DNA of 64,000 nt. Source: Paenibacillus arenilitoris. Its GTDB lineage: Bacteria > Bacillota > Bacilli > Paenibacillales > Paenibacillaceae. The stretch is from NCBI RefSeq assembly GCF_014705655.1, contig NZ_JACXIY010000013.1, positions 1 through 64,000 on the forward strand. The letters run 5' to 3'. The notes below the pieces were generated by a model. That model saw nothing but the letters and a program-made list of their open reading frames with translations. It searched no databases and was not told where the DNA came from. This document shows, in pieces, positions 15,218 to 22,829 of the stretch (the stretch's first letter is position 1; the number at the start of each line of letters is the position of its first letter). Both the position numbers and the translations under genes were made by a program.

Positions 15218-16291
15218 ATGAACAAACGATTGCTTACGCCGGTCGGAGCGCTGCTTCTGTCGCTCGGCCTTCTGTTGTCGGCGTGCAGCGGCGGCGACGG
15301 AGAAGGCGCGTCGCCGGAACCGACGGACGCCGCGACCGAGACGGTCGCGGAAGTGACACCGACGCCCGAGGCGACGCCTCTTCCGTACGATGCGCCGCTC
15401 ACCGGCCTGAAGCTCGCGGAGGAGGCGACGGCGAGGCCGGTCGTCGTCATGATCAACAACTATGCGGCGGCGAGGCCGCAGTCCGGTCTCACGAACGCGG
15501 ACGCCGTCTGGGAAGTGCTCGCGGAGGGCGGCATCACGCGGCTCGTGGCCGTGTTCCAAAGCACGGACGCGCTGACCGACAACATCGGACCGATCCGCAG
15601 CATACGGCCTTATTTGATCGACATCGGCGACAGTTACGGAGCCGTGCTTGCGCACGCGGGAGCGAGCAACGACGGCTATGCGATTTTGCAGCGGCAGGAC
15701 AAGCCTTATTTGGACGAAATTTCGAACGCGGGCGGCTCTTACTGGAGAAGCAAGGACCGGAAGGCGCCTCATAATCTCTATTCGAGTCTCGAGAAGCTGC
15801 GCGAGGGTGCCGATAAGAAGGGGTACCGGAAGGACGTGACGGTTCCCTCTTATCCGTTCAAGGAAGAAGGAGCGGCGGAGGCTGGCGAGCCGGCGACGGA
15901 AATCGCCATCAAGTTTCTGATGGACAATTACAAGGTCGGCTATAAGTACGACGCCGCGACGGGGCTTTACGAGCGCTCGATCGGCGACGAGCCGCACATC
16001 GACCTGAACAACGGCGAGCAGCTGTCCGGAGCGAACCTCGTCGTCATCGGGGCGAGCCACCGGACGCTGGACAACGAAGGCCGGCTCGCGGTCGATCTGA
16101 CGGCGGGCGGCTCGGCCGTGCTGTTCCAGAAGGGCAAGGCGATCGAGGCGGAATGGGTGCGCGCGCCGGACGGCATGATCCGGATCGTGAGGGACGGGGA
16201 GGAGCTGCCCCTCGTTCCGGGCAAAACCTTTTTCCACATCGTGCCGACGAAACCGACCTTCGCCGAGCATGTGACGTGGGTACAATCGTAG
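15218..16291 (+). CDS. yerB: DUF3048 (YerB-like) lipoprotein
   Basis: Secreted lipoprotein of 357 aa related to Bacillus YerB. The signal peptide ends LLLSAC (Cys23), followed by a Thr/Pro/Glu-rich spacer. The DUF3048 core is recognised by ARPVVVMINNYAAARPQSGL, GGITRLVAVFQS, IGPIRSIRPY and LAHAGAS. The C-terminal part ends with the family pattern KTFFHIVPT. The function of the family is not known. The open frame reaches far upstream, but ATG 15218 with AGG about 8 nt before it gives a proper signal peptide. In Bacillus yerB lies between purD and yerC, as here, though other genes have been inserted around it in this genome. Confidence 0.9.
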   Translation: MNKRLLTPVGALLLSLGLLLSACSGGDGEGASPEPTDAATETVAEVTPTPEATPLPYDAPLTGLKLAEEATARPVVVMINNYAAARPQSGLTNADAVWEVLAEGGITRLVAVFQSTDALTDNIGPIRSIRPYLIDIGDSYGAVLAHAGASNDGYAILQRQDKPYLDEISNAGGSYWRSKDRKAPHNLYSSLEKLREGADKKGYRKDVTVPSYPFKEEGAAEAGEPATEIAIKFLMDNYKVGYKYDAATGLYERSIGDEPHIDLNNGEQLSGANLVVIGASHRTLDNEGRLAVDLTAGGSAVLFQKGKAIEAEWVRAPDGMIRIVRDGEELPLVPGKTFFHIVPTKPTFAEHVTWVQS

Positions 16292-16346
16292 CGAATTGGA
16301 AACACTGTTAACAGACGTTAACGGATGGGCTTCCAAGGGAGAAGAA

Positions 16347-16394
16347 GGCGCTGGTCCCGTAACGGGGATCGGCGTCTTTATTATTATATTTTGA
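16347..16394 (+). terminator. Terminator after the DUF3048 gene
   Basis: GGCGCTGGTCCCG pairs with CGGGGATCGGCGTC, with wobble pairs and a bulged G, around a short loop. It is followed by a T-rich tail (TTTATTATTATATTTT). Confidence 0.65.
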
Positions 16395-16418
16395 AAAACG
16401 AAAAGTTTTCATAAATCC

Positions 16419-16460
16419 TTTACATTCTCTTAACAATTCGTAGGTAAACTATGTTAAGAT
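16419..16460 (+). promoter_or_regulatory. Candidate PhoP box and promoter for the DUF47-pit operon
   Basis: TTTACA (16419), TTAACA (16430), TAGGTA (16441) and TGTTAA (16452) recur at exactly 11-bp steps. The first two fit the Bacillus PhoP half-site TT(A/T/C)A(C/T)A with 5-bp spacing. An extended -10 (TGTTAAGAT) overlaps the last repeat. The next genes are for phosphate transport, so phosphate control is plausible but unproven. Confidence 0.5.
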
Positions 16461-16515
16461 ATTGTGGGCTCATAGCTAGACGCCTAAACATCCAAAGTCG
16501 GTAAAGGGGATTACG

Positions 16516-17127
16516 ATGTTCAAGAAAAAAGACATTTTCTTTAAAACGTTCGAAGAAATGGCGGATACGCTCGTCGAGGCGGTTGAGTTTTTCTCTAAAG
16601 GCGTATCGGACTTATCGGATGTTGCGGCCTTCGCCAAGACCATGAAGGAATTCGAGAGCAAATGCGACCAGTACACGCATACGATCTTGAAGGAATTGAA
16701 CAAAACGTTCATTACGCCGATCGAACGCGAGGACATTATGGCGCTGACGACGTCGCTCGACGACGTGCTCGACGGCATCGAAGCCTGCGCGTCGCGCTTC
16801 GAGATGTACAACATCCAGGAAAAGGACGAGTACATTACGCTGTTCGGCGACATTCTTGTGCGTTCCTCCCACCAGATCAAGAAGGCGATCTACTTGTTGA
16901 CGGAGAAGAAGCTGCTGGCGATCCGCGAGCCGAACATCGCCCTTAACGAGCTGGAGAACCAGGCCGACGACCTGCTTCGCATCTGCATCAAGAGCCTGTT
17001 CGCCAATGTGACGGACCCGATCGAGCTGATGAAGCGCAAGGAAATTTACGAAATGCTGGAAGAAACGACCGACTTCTGCGAGGACGTTGCCAATACGCTG
17101 GAATCGATCATTATGCGCAACAGCTAA
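16516..17127 (+). CDS. DUF47 protein, Pit accessory (YkaA-like)
   Basis: A 203-aa, mostly alpha-helical, PhoU-like protein of the DUF47 family. These proteins accompany Pit phosphate transporters and are thought to regulate them from the cytoplasm. Visible features are FFKTFEEMADTLVEAVEFF at the start, FESKCDQYTH with acidic metal-type positions, FITPIEREDI and VANTLESIIMRNS at the end. The start has GGGGA about 10 nt upstream. The pit gene follows after 27 bp, the usual pairing. A possible PhoP box precedes it. Confidence 0.93.
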   Translation: MFKKKDIFFKTFEEMADTLVEAVEFFSKGVSDLSDVAAFAKTMKEFESKCDQYTHTILKELNKTFITPIEREDIMALTTSLDDVLDGIEACASRFEMYNIQEKDEYITLFGDILVRSSHQIKKAIYLLTEKKLLAIREPNIALNELENQADDLLRICIKSLFANVTDPIELMKRKEIYEMLEETTDFCEDVANTLESIIMRNS

Positions 17128-17154
17128 GTTTAGGAGAGGCAGGAGTCCTTCGAA

Positions 17155-18150
17155 ATGGATTTAATCGTATTATGGATCGTCGTTTTTCTGGCGCTTTCGT
17201 TTGATTTTATAAATGGTTTTCACGACACGGCCAACGCGATCGCAACCTCGGTATCGACGCGCGCGCTGAAGCCGCGGGTCGCCATTATATTGGCGGCGGT
17301 TATGAACTTCGTCGGCGCGATTACGTTCACCGGCGTTGCGAAGACGATCGGCAGCGGCGTCGCCGACCCTTCGAAGCTGGATCACGGCGTCGAAATCGTC
17401 ATCGCGGCTTTGCTTGCGGCCATTGCCTGGAACCTCATTACATGGTGGTTCGGCATTCCGTCCTCCTCGTCGCACGCCTTGATCGGCTCGCTGGCCGGGG
17501 CGGTTATTGCGGGCGCGGGTCTGGACGAAATCAACTCAAGCGGCATTATGAAAATTATCCAGGCGCTTATTTTGTCGCCGCTGATTGCTTTTTCCGCCGG
17601 TTTCATCATCATGTGGATCCTGAAGCTCGTCTTCGCCAAGTCAAGTCCGCATCAGGTGAACAAAGGCTTCCGCTTCGGGCAGATCATAACGGCGGCGTTC
17701 CAATCGTTCTCGCACGGCACGAACGACGCGCAGAAGGCGATGGGCATCATCGTGTTCGCGCTCGTGGCGGCCGGTATGCAGGATACGATGGACGTTCCGC
17801 TTTGGGTTAAAATATCCGCGGCGACGGCGATGGCGCTCGGCACGTCCGTCGGCGGCTGGAAGATCATCAAGACGATGGGCACGAAAATTTTCAAAATCGA
17901 GCCGATCAACGGCTTTGCGGCGGACATCGGTTCCGCGGCGGTCATCCTGACGGCCACGATGATCCATCTGCCGGTCAGCACGACGCATGTCATCACGTCC
18001 TCGATTCTTGGCGTGGGCAGCGCGAAGCGCTTCTCCGCGGTGAAGTGGGGCGTCGCCGGCCGGATTCTGATCGCGTGGGTTATCACCATCCCGATCACGG
18101 TGCTGATGGCGATGTTCTTCTTCTGGCTGATCCACTTGTTCTTCTTGTAA
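17155..18150 (+). CDS. pit: Low-affinity inorganic phosphate transporter (Pit family)
   Basis: Integral membrane phosphate:cation symporter, 331 aa with about ten hydrophobic segments. Both copies of the family signature are present: SFDFINGFHDTANAIATS near the N-terminus and SFSHGTNDAQKAMGI in the second half. Further motifs are WWFGIPSSSSHALIGSL and LPVSTTHVITSSILGVG. ATG 17155 follows GGAGAGGCAGGAG. It forms an operon with the DUF47 gene. It is followed directly by the palindrome array, whose T-tract hairpins may serve as terminators. Confidence 0.95.
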   Translation: MDLIVLWIVVFLALSFDFINGFHDTANAIATSVSTRALKPRVAIILAAVMNFVGAITFTGVAKTIGSGVADPSKLDHGVEIVIAALLAAIAWNLITWWFGIPSSSSHALIGSLAGAVIAGAGLDEINSSGIMKIIQALILSPLIAFSAGFIIMWILKLVFAKSSPHQVNKGFRFGQIITAAFQSFSHGTNDAQKAMGIIVFALVAAGMQDTMDVPLWVKISAATAMALGTSVGGWKIIKTMGTKIFKIEPINGFAADIGSAAVILTATMIHLPVSTTHVITSSILGVGSAKRFSAVKWGVAGRILIAWVITIPITVLMAMFFFWLIHLFFL

Positions 18151-18177
18151 GAGGGGGAGTGGAGTGCATGATGGCCA

Positions 18178-19475
18178 TTCGTGAGGAAAACTCACTAAAT
18201 AGTGAGGGTAACCTCATAAAATGAGTTGTATGAGGTGCTTTGGAATGAAATAGTGAGGATTACCTCACTCTCCATGAGCTCAGGTTCATGGGGAATGAGG
18301 TTTGCCTCACTATTTTTATTTTTCGCGGCTGCAGCTGGGTTCGATATGAGCTTTCCTTCATAAACAGTGAGCTTTGCCTCAGTAACTTCAACTAGTACGC
18401 ACGCAGCCGGCTGGTAAGACAGTGACAGGGAGTGTGGAGCAGGGAGTAGGGCTTCTCCCTCACCGGAAAATGAATTCGATGCGGCCTGCGGGGGATTTGG
18501 TCGTTTCTCTTGCATCGAATGATGGGGGTTAAGAAGGAAACTCAGTATCTTGCAGCCGGCTGGTGAGTCAGCGACCTGGTGCTCCTCTTCGTTTGTGCAT
18601 GAGGGCTCTTAGTGAGGCAAACTCACTAAATAATGAGGGGAACCTCATTATCTGATTCGAATGAGGTGCATTTTAATGAAATAGTGAGGATAACCTCACT
18701 CGCCATGAGCTCAGGTTCATGGGGAATGAGGTTTGCCTCACTATTTTTATGTTTTCGCAGCTGCAGCTGAGCTCGATATGAGCTTTCCTTCACAAACAGT
18801 GAGCTTTGCCTCAGTAACTTCAACTAGTACGCAGACGGCGGGGTGGCTGCGATCGAGTGCTCCTCTTCGTTTGTGCATGAGGGCTCTTAGTGAGGCGAAC
18901 TCACTAAATAATGAGTGGAACCTCATTATCTGATTCGAATGAGGTGCATTTAAATGAAATAGTGAGGATAACCTCACTCGCCATGAGCTCAGGTTCATGG
19001 GGAATGAGAGTTGCCTCACTATTTTTATGTTTTCGCAGCTGCAGCCAAGCTCGGTATGAACTTTCCTTCATAAACAGTGAGCTTTCCCTCAGTAACTTCT
19101 ACTAGCACGCAGCCGGCGGATTGGCTGCGATCGAGTGCCGCCGCCTCTATCTCCTCTTCACCACCACCTCTTCCTCCTCGTTCTCCGGAATATGCATGCG
19201 CGGTGGGCCTTAGTGAGGCGAACTCACTATGCCTCCTCCTCCGTTTTACGTATGATGGGCTAGTGAGGCAAACTCACTAAATAGTGAGGGAAACCTCATG
19301 AAATGAGTTGAATGAGGTGCATTTTAGTGAAATAGTGAGGCAAACCTCACTCGCCATGAGCCCAGGTTCATGGGGAATGAGGTCTGTCTCACTATTTTTA
19401 TTTTTCGCGGCTGCAGCCAAGCTCGTAATGAGCTTTCCTTCATATAAAGTGAGCCTTGCCTCAGTAGATACGATT
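18178..19475. repeat. Array of four palindrome-rich repeat modules (GTGAGG/CCTCAC family)
   Basis: About 1.3 kb of noncoding DNA with four related modules of about 200-240 bp, beginning near 18178, 18609, 18887 and 19259. A short partial start lies at 19209. Each module has the same series of small hairpins: AGTGAGGCAAACTCACT, ATAATGAGG/CCTCATTAT, AGTGAGGATAACCTCACT, ATGAGCTCAGGTTCAT and AATGAGGTTTGCCTCACT followed by ATTTTTAT. CGCAGCTGCAGC, TGAGCTTTCCTTCA and AACAGTGAGCTTTGCCTCAGTAA come after. Modules two and three are 278 bp apart and share their flanks as well. Small open frames inside are not conserved between modules. A diverged single module lies between purH and purD. Could be a structured RNA family or a palindromic mobile element; neither is shown. 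Confidence 0.88.
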
Positions 19476-19563
19476 TGTTGTGCTAGCCTTGCATTCTGCT
19501 TGTGCGACTAATTGGTTCGCCCCTCCGAATCAGGCCTGCCATCTTGCCATCAATAACCTGAGG

Positions 19564-19796
19564 CGTGGATAACCTTTGACGAAAAATGGCGAATCATGCG
19601 CATGTACACAATTCTACGCACAGTTGTGCATGAAATCGGCCTAACCGGCCGCGTCCGGGAGGTCATGCACCGTTTATGCACAATTATGCGGATGGAGAAG
19701 CATGTAAAAGGGTGCATTTGTGCACAGGCGAACGATAGGAGGACTTGTCACATGCTCGAATTATTGTGGATAAATTGCGATTTTGGCTTATCCACA
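19564..19796. promoter_or_regulatory. Cluster of DnaA-box-like sites
   Basis: Three exact matches to the DnaA box TTATNCACA lie within about 120 bp: TTATGCACA (19674-19682, plus), TGTGGATAA (19765-19773, minus) and TTATCCACA (19788-19796, plus). A one-mismatch site, CGTGGATAA, is at 19564-19572. The last two exact boxes form a perfect 9-bp inverted repeat 14 bp apart. TGCACA/TGTGCA half-sites are frequent in between. No gene is convincing here. This is a candidate DnaA-binding locus away from the usual dnaA region. Confidence 0.5.
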
Positions 19797-19846
19797 GAGG
19801 AACAACTGTCGAAACGGTATGGGTGCAAACGTGCAAAAATCGTCGA

Positions 19847-20506
19847 TTAGGCGAAGGTTGTGAGTAAATAACTCGTAATTCGTTGGCCGGACGAGTCGCC
19901 GCGCAGAACGCCGTCCCGTTCGAACCGCTGCAGCCAGTCGATCGCGGTCCGGTTGCTGATTTGAAATTCGCGCGCGACTTCGCCGGGCTTCAGCATGCCG
20001 TCTCTACGAATCGCCATTTGGACGAGAAGCCGCTTGCGGATGTCCCAAACGTTCGACGCCTCCGCGTTATGTCCGGCTTGCGTAATCGACCACCAATGTC
20101 CGATCGCCTGCTTGAGCTGGGACATGCAGGCTTGAGGCTGATTGGCGACCTGCCACGCGGAGAAGCGAAGAACGATCCAGCCCGTTAAGACAAGATCGTT
20201 CTGCCTGCGCAGATGATCGTTGAATTCGCCGGGGGATAGATCCCGGGCATGCGTCGTAAACCCGTCTACCTCAACGACAAGGCGCATGCCGTGCCTGACG
20301 TAGACGAAATCCGCGAAGCGGCGGCCTCCCTTATGGTCGACGAAAGGATGCTCGGCGCGCAGCCCGTCGTAGTTATGATCGAAGGCGGGGCCCCACACCA
20401 GTTCAAGGAACGTTAGGGCGGATTTGTCCAGTTTGTTCCGAAAGGAGCCGCTGACGGCGGACTCTCGTTCAAATGCTTCAATAAATCGCAGTAAGTTCGG
20501 GTGCAT
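19847..20506 (-). CDS. DUF559/Vsr-like nuclease domain fused to a C-terminal HTH
   Basis: A 219-aa protein. The middle part resembles the DUF559 / very-short-patch-repair endonuclease branch of the PD-(D/E)XK fold. ADFVYV (Asp66) is followed by VVEVDG (Glu79, Asp81), then RQNDLVLTGWIVLRFSAWQV, the typical final strand and helix. The C-terminal 60 residues read as a helix-turn-helix (GEVAREFQISNRTAIDWLQRFE). ATG 20506 has AGGAGGA about 7 nt upstream. DUF559 proteins are often single-domain; the HTH tail suggests a DNA-sequence-guided role or autoregulation. A repair, mobile-element or defence function is possible. The neighbours do not decide. Confidence 0.72.
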   Translation of the reverse strand: MHPNLLRFIEAFERESAVSGSFRNKLDKSALTFLELVWGPAFDHNYDGLRAEHPFVDHKGGRRFADFVYVRHGMRLVVEVDGFTTHARDLSPGEFNDHLRRQNDLVLTGWIVLRFSAWQVANQPQACMSQLKQAIGHWWSITQAGHNAEASNVWDIRKRLLVQMAIRRDGMLKPGEVAREFQISNRTAIDWLQRFERDGVLRGDSSGQRITSYLLTTFA

Positions 20507-20537
20507 GCCGATTCCTCCTGAACGCCGCGGAACGAAA

Positions 20538-20579
20538 ACACCCCGGTCCGCAGGCGATAAACGCTTGCAGCCGGGGTGT
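20538..20579. repeat. Hairpin repeat, copy 1
   Basis: Inverted repeat with ends ACACCCCGG and CCGGGGTGT around a core with GCAGGCGATAAACGCTTGC. The core and both arms recur at 20812-20848. Lies just upstream of the DUF559-HTH gene. Confidence 0.7.
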
Positions 20580-20811
20580 GCTTCACTCGGGCAATGTAGT
20601 TAGGTTCATCATAACGGAAGAACGGAGAGGAAGCAACCGTTAATCGCGAGAAACGACGAAGCTGCCGGCGCTGGTACAGGGGCGGACGTCGTCGGTCCGC
20701 GTATCGGACAGGCGCAGGGTTTCATACGGGGCGGAAGCGCCACGGCAAGCCCCGCCGATGGCTGCCGGCCCCGTTCGGCCACAATTCGGGCCCGCCTCAA
20801 GCAGCGGCAGC

Positions 20812-20848
20812 GCCCCGATCCGCATGCGATAAACGCCGCAGCCGGGGC
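20812..20848. repeat. Hairpin repeat, copy 2
   Basis: Ends GCCCCG and CGGGGC with the shared core GCATGCGATAAACGCCGC. Very similar to 20538-20579. It lies 26 bp past the stop of the minus-strand YqfQ-like gene, so it may act as its terminator. Between the two copies (20580-20811) I see no gene. Confidence 0.7.
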
Positions 20849-20874
20849 TATGCTTCGCCGGATGCGAGGATAAG

Positions 20875-21435
20875 CTAGCGCCGGCGCTTGACCGGACGTT
20901 TGCCGCCGCCGCCCTTGCCGGTCTTGCGGCGCTTCCGGCGGCGCTTCGGCTTCCACTCGATGCTCTCGGAATCGTCATCCGAGTCGGCCTTCGACTTTTT
21001 GCCGAAGGAGCCGAGGAGCACTTTGACGAGCGGCGCCATCTGGGAGACGCTCGACATGACCTTCTGCACCTTCGTCACGGTCGAGAGGATCCCGTCGAGT
21101 CCGCCCATCCGGTCGACTAAGCCTTTGAGCTCGCTCAGGTTGGCAAGAGAGAAGCCGCCTCCCTTGGAAGGGGCGGACGTTAATTCGGATACTTCAGTCG
21201 AATTGGGATGGACGGCAGGCAGCAGCTCCTGCCCATACATCGGACCGGCGGGGGGCATCGTCGGCAATTCCCCGCCTATATGGAAGCCGCCGGAATTCGC
21301 GCCGGGAAATCCGCCGGACTTGGCGCCGAACGATTTGCTGGGCGGGAACGGCCCTTGTTGCCGGTGCGAGCCATGCGGCATGCCGTAACGTTGGTTGCCC
21401 GGTCCGGGGTTATTGCGGTAATTCACACGGATCAC
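20875..21435 (-). CDS. YqfQ/VrrA-like protein
   Basis: A 186-aa low-complexity protein resembling Bacillus YqfQ (VrrA family). The N-terminal half is rich in Gly, Pro, Asn and Gln (MIRVNYRNNPGPGNQRYG). A conserved-looking helix follows: LSELKGLVDRMGGLDGILST, then VTKVQKVMSSVSQMAPLV. The C-terminus is highly basic (KPKRRRKRRKTGKGGGGKRP). The family is found in spore formers and has no settled function; a coat or spore-surface role has been suggested for related proteins. Assignment rests on the central helix and overall composition, so it is moderate. Confidence 0.65.
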   Translation of the reverse strand: MIRVNYRNNPGPGNQRYGMPHGSHRQQGPFPPSKSFGAKSGGFPGANSGGFHIGGELPTMPPAGPMYGQELLPAVHPNSTEVSELTSAPSKGGGFSLANLSELKGLVDRMGGLDGILSTVTKVQKVMSSVSQMAPLVKVLLGSFGKKSKADSDDDSESIEWKPKRRRKRRKTGKGGGGKRPVKRRR

Positions 21436-21600
21436 AACCCTTTTTTTATTAGTTTATGGGTTAGGCAAACATTCCGATTGGACGAATGTCCCGAATGCGG
21501 AACTTTTTATGGATAAATGCCCGGTGCTCGTATATGCTCTAAGAGCGGGAAAAGGCCAATCCGGGCTCTTCCTTTCTCTAAAGCGTGAATACGCTAACGT

Positions 21601-21629
21601 TTGAATAATACGGATAAAAAAGTTACAAT
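21601..21629 (+). promoter_or_regulatory. Sigma-A-type promoter for yerC
   Basis: TTGAAT (21601-21606), a 17-bp spacer and TACAAT (21624-21629), about 40 bp before the yerC start. Close to consensus. Confidence 0.7.
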
Positions 21630-21667
21630 AAAATTATTAGTTAGTACTAAACCGGGAGTGGATAACG

Positions 21668-21958
21668 ATGCAGCTGAAGAAGCTGAACGATAAAGCGATC
21701 GATCAATTGTTCGAAGCGGTTTTGACGTTAAAATCGGTTGAGGAATGTTACGTATTTTTTGACGACTTGTGCACGGTGAACGAAATCCAGTCGTTGTCGC
21801 AGCGGCTCGAAGTAGCTAGAATGCTCGGCAAAGGCAGTACATATAACCAAATCGAAGCGGAGACGGGCGCCAGCACGGCAACGATCTCGCGGGTTAAGCG
21901 TTGTTTGAATTACGGCAACGACGGCTATAAAATGGCACTAGAGCGTCTCGGAAGGTAG
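21668..21958 (+). CDS. yerC: TrpR-like YerC/YecD family protein
   Basis: Small helical DNA-binding protein (96 aa) of the TrpR-like YerC/YecD family. It starts MQLKKLNDKAIDQLFEAV, includes CYVFFDDLCTVNEIQSLSQR and has a clear helix-turn-helix (TYNQIEAETGASTATISRVKR). The family resembles the tryptophan repressor fold, but its ligand and targets are not established. GGGAG upstream gives a good ribosome site. The CbiX gene begins 8 nt after its stop, so they are co-transcribed. Confidence 0.95.
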   Translation: MQLKKLNDKAIDQLFEAVLTLKSVEECYVFFDDLCTVNEIQSLSQRLEVARMLGKGSTYNQIEAETGASTATISRVKRCLNYGNDGYKMALERLGR

Positions 21959-21966
21959 GCTGCGCG

Positions 21967-22737
21967 ATGAAGCCCGGTATTCTCGTCGTCAGTCACGGCT
22001 CCAGGGAAACCGAGTGGGTGCGGCTCGTGGATGCCGCGGTCGAGGCTGCGGCCGCTTCGCCGTCCGTGGCCGGCGTTCCGGTCGTGTCCTCCTTCCTCGA
22101 GATCGTCGAGGGACGGCTGATTCAGGACGGGATCGACGAGCTGGAACGGATGGGCGTGACGGACATGCTCGTCGTACCGCTGTTCATCTCCTCCGGAAGT
22201 ACGCACGTGGATGAGATCGGCCAAGCTTTTGGACTCCCCCGGATATCGGATCTGGAGGGGGATCTCAGCATGTTCCGGTTTAACGCCAAGCTCCGCTACG
22301 GGAAGCCGATCGACGCCGATCCGGAGATCGCCGAGCTGCTTGCCGCGAACATCGCGGAGCTGTCGACGGATCCCGCGCGCGAAGCGCTTCTCCTGATTGG
22401 CCACGGCAGCAAGGAGAAGGTGTTCCACGACCGCTGGCGGGAGGGGCTGTCGCTTCTCGGCGAGCGGCTGCGTTCGCTTGGCGGCTATGCGCGGGCGGAA
22501 TCCGCCATGCTGCTGCCCGATCAGGCGGCGGCGAAGCTTAAGGCGATGCAGGCGGAGCGCCCCGGAGAGGCGGTCATCGTCGTACCGATTTTTTTGAGCA
22601 GCGGATATTTTACGAATAAGGTCATTCCATCCCGGCTTGAAGGGCTCGACTACCGTTACAACGGACAAGCGATGCTCCCTCACCCGGCGGTCGAGCGCTG
22701 GCTGGTCCGGCAAATGACGGAGTGGCTGCTGCATTAG
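21967..22737 (+). CDS. CbiX/SirB-type sirohydrochlorin chelatase
   Basis: Class II chelatase of the CbiX family, 256 aa with two homologous halves. Half one starts MKPGILVVSHGSRE with the metal-binding His10. Half two starts ALLLIGHGSKE with His146. Each half also shows the VVPLFISSGSTH or VVPIFLSSGYFT segment that supplies the second histidine-type region. In the second half this histidine is replaced (SSGYFTNK). Inserts Fe or Co into sirohydrochlorin for siroheme or cobalamin. No other genes of these pathways are near, so the metal is uncertain. Confidence 0.87.
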   Translation: MKPGILVVSHGSRETEWVRLVDAAVEAAAASPSVAGVPVVSSFLEIVEGRLIQDGIDELERMGVTDMLVVPLFISSGSTHVDEIGQAFGLPRISDLEGDLSMFRFNAKLRYGKPIDADPEIAELLAANIAELSTDPAREALLLIGHGSKEKVFHDRWREGLSLLGERLRSLGGYARAESAMLLPDQAAAKLKAMQAERPGEAVIVVPIFLSSGYFTNKVIPSRLEGLDYRYNGQAMLPHPAVERWLVRQMTEWLLH

Positions 22738-22829
22738 GGACGATCATCATAGGCTGCGCCTTACGGTTGCGTGGTGCGGCGTTGGGTCAAAATAGACAGA
22801 GCGGAATGGATTGCTGGGGGTGTACCGTA

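Noticed and set aside
18195..19511. Several small open frames on both strands within the palindrome array
   Set aside because: They start and stop at different places in each module and are not preserved between copies.
19596..19850. 84-aa plus-strand frame
   Set aside because: No ribosome site and no familiar domain; it covers the DnaA-box cluster, which explains the base pattern better.
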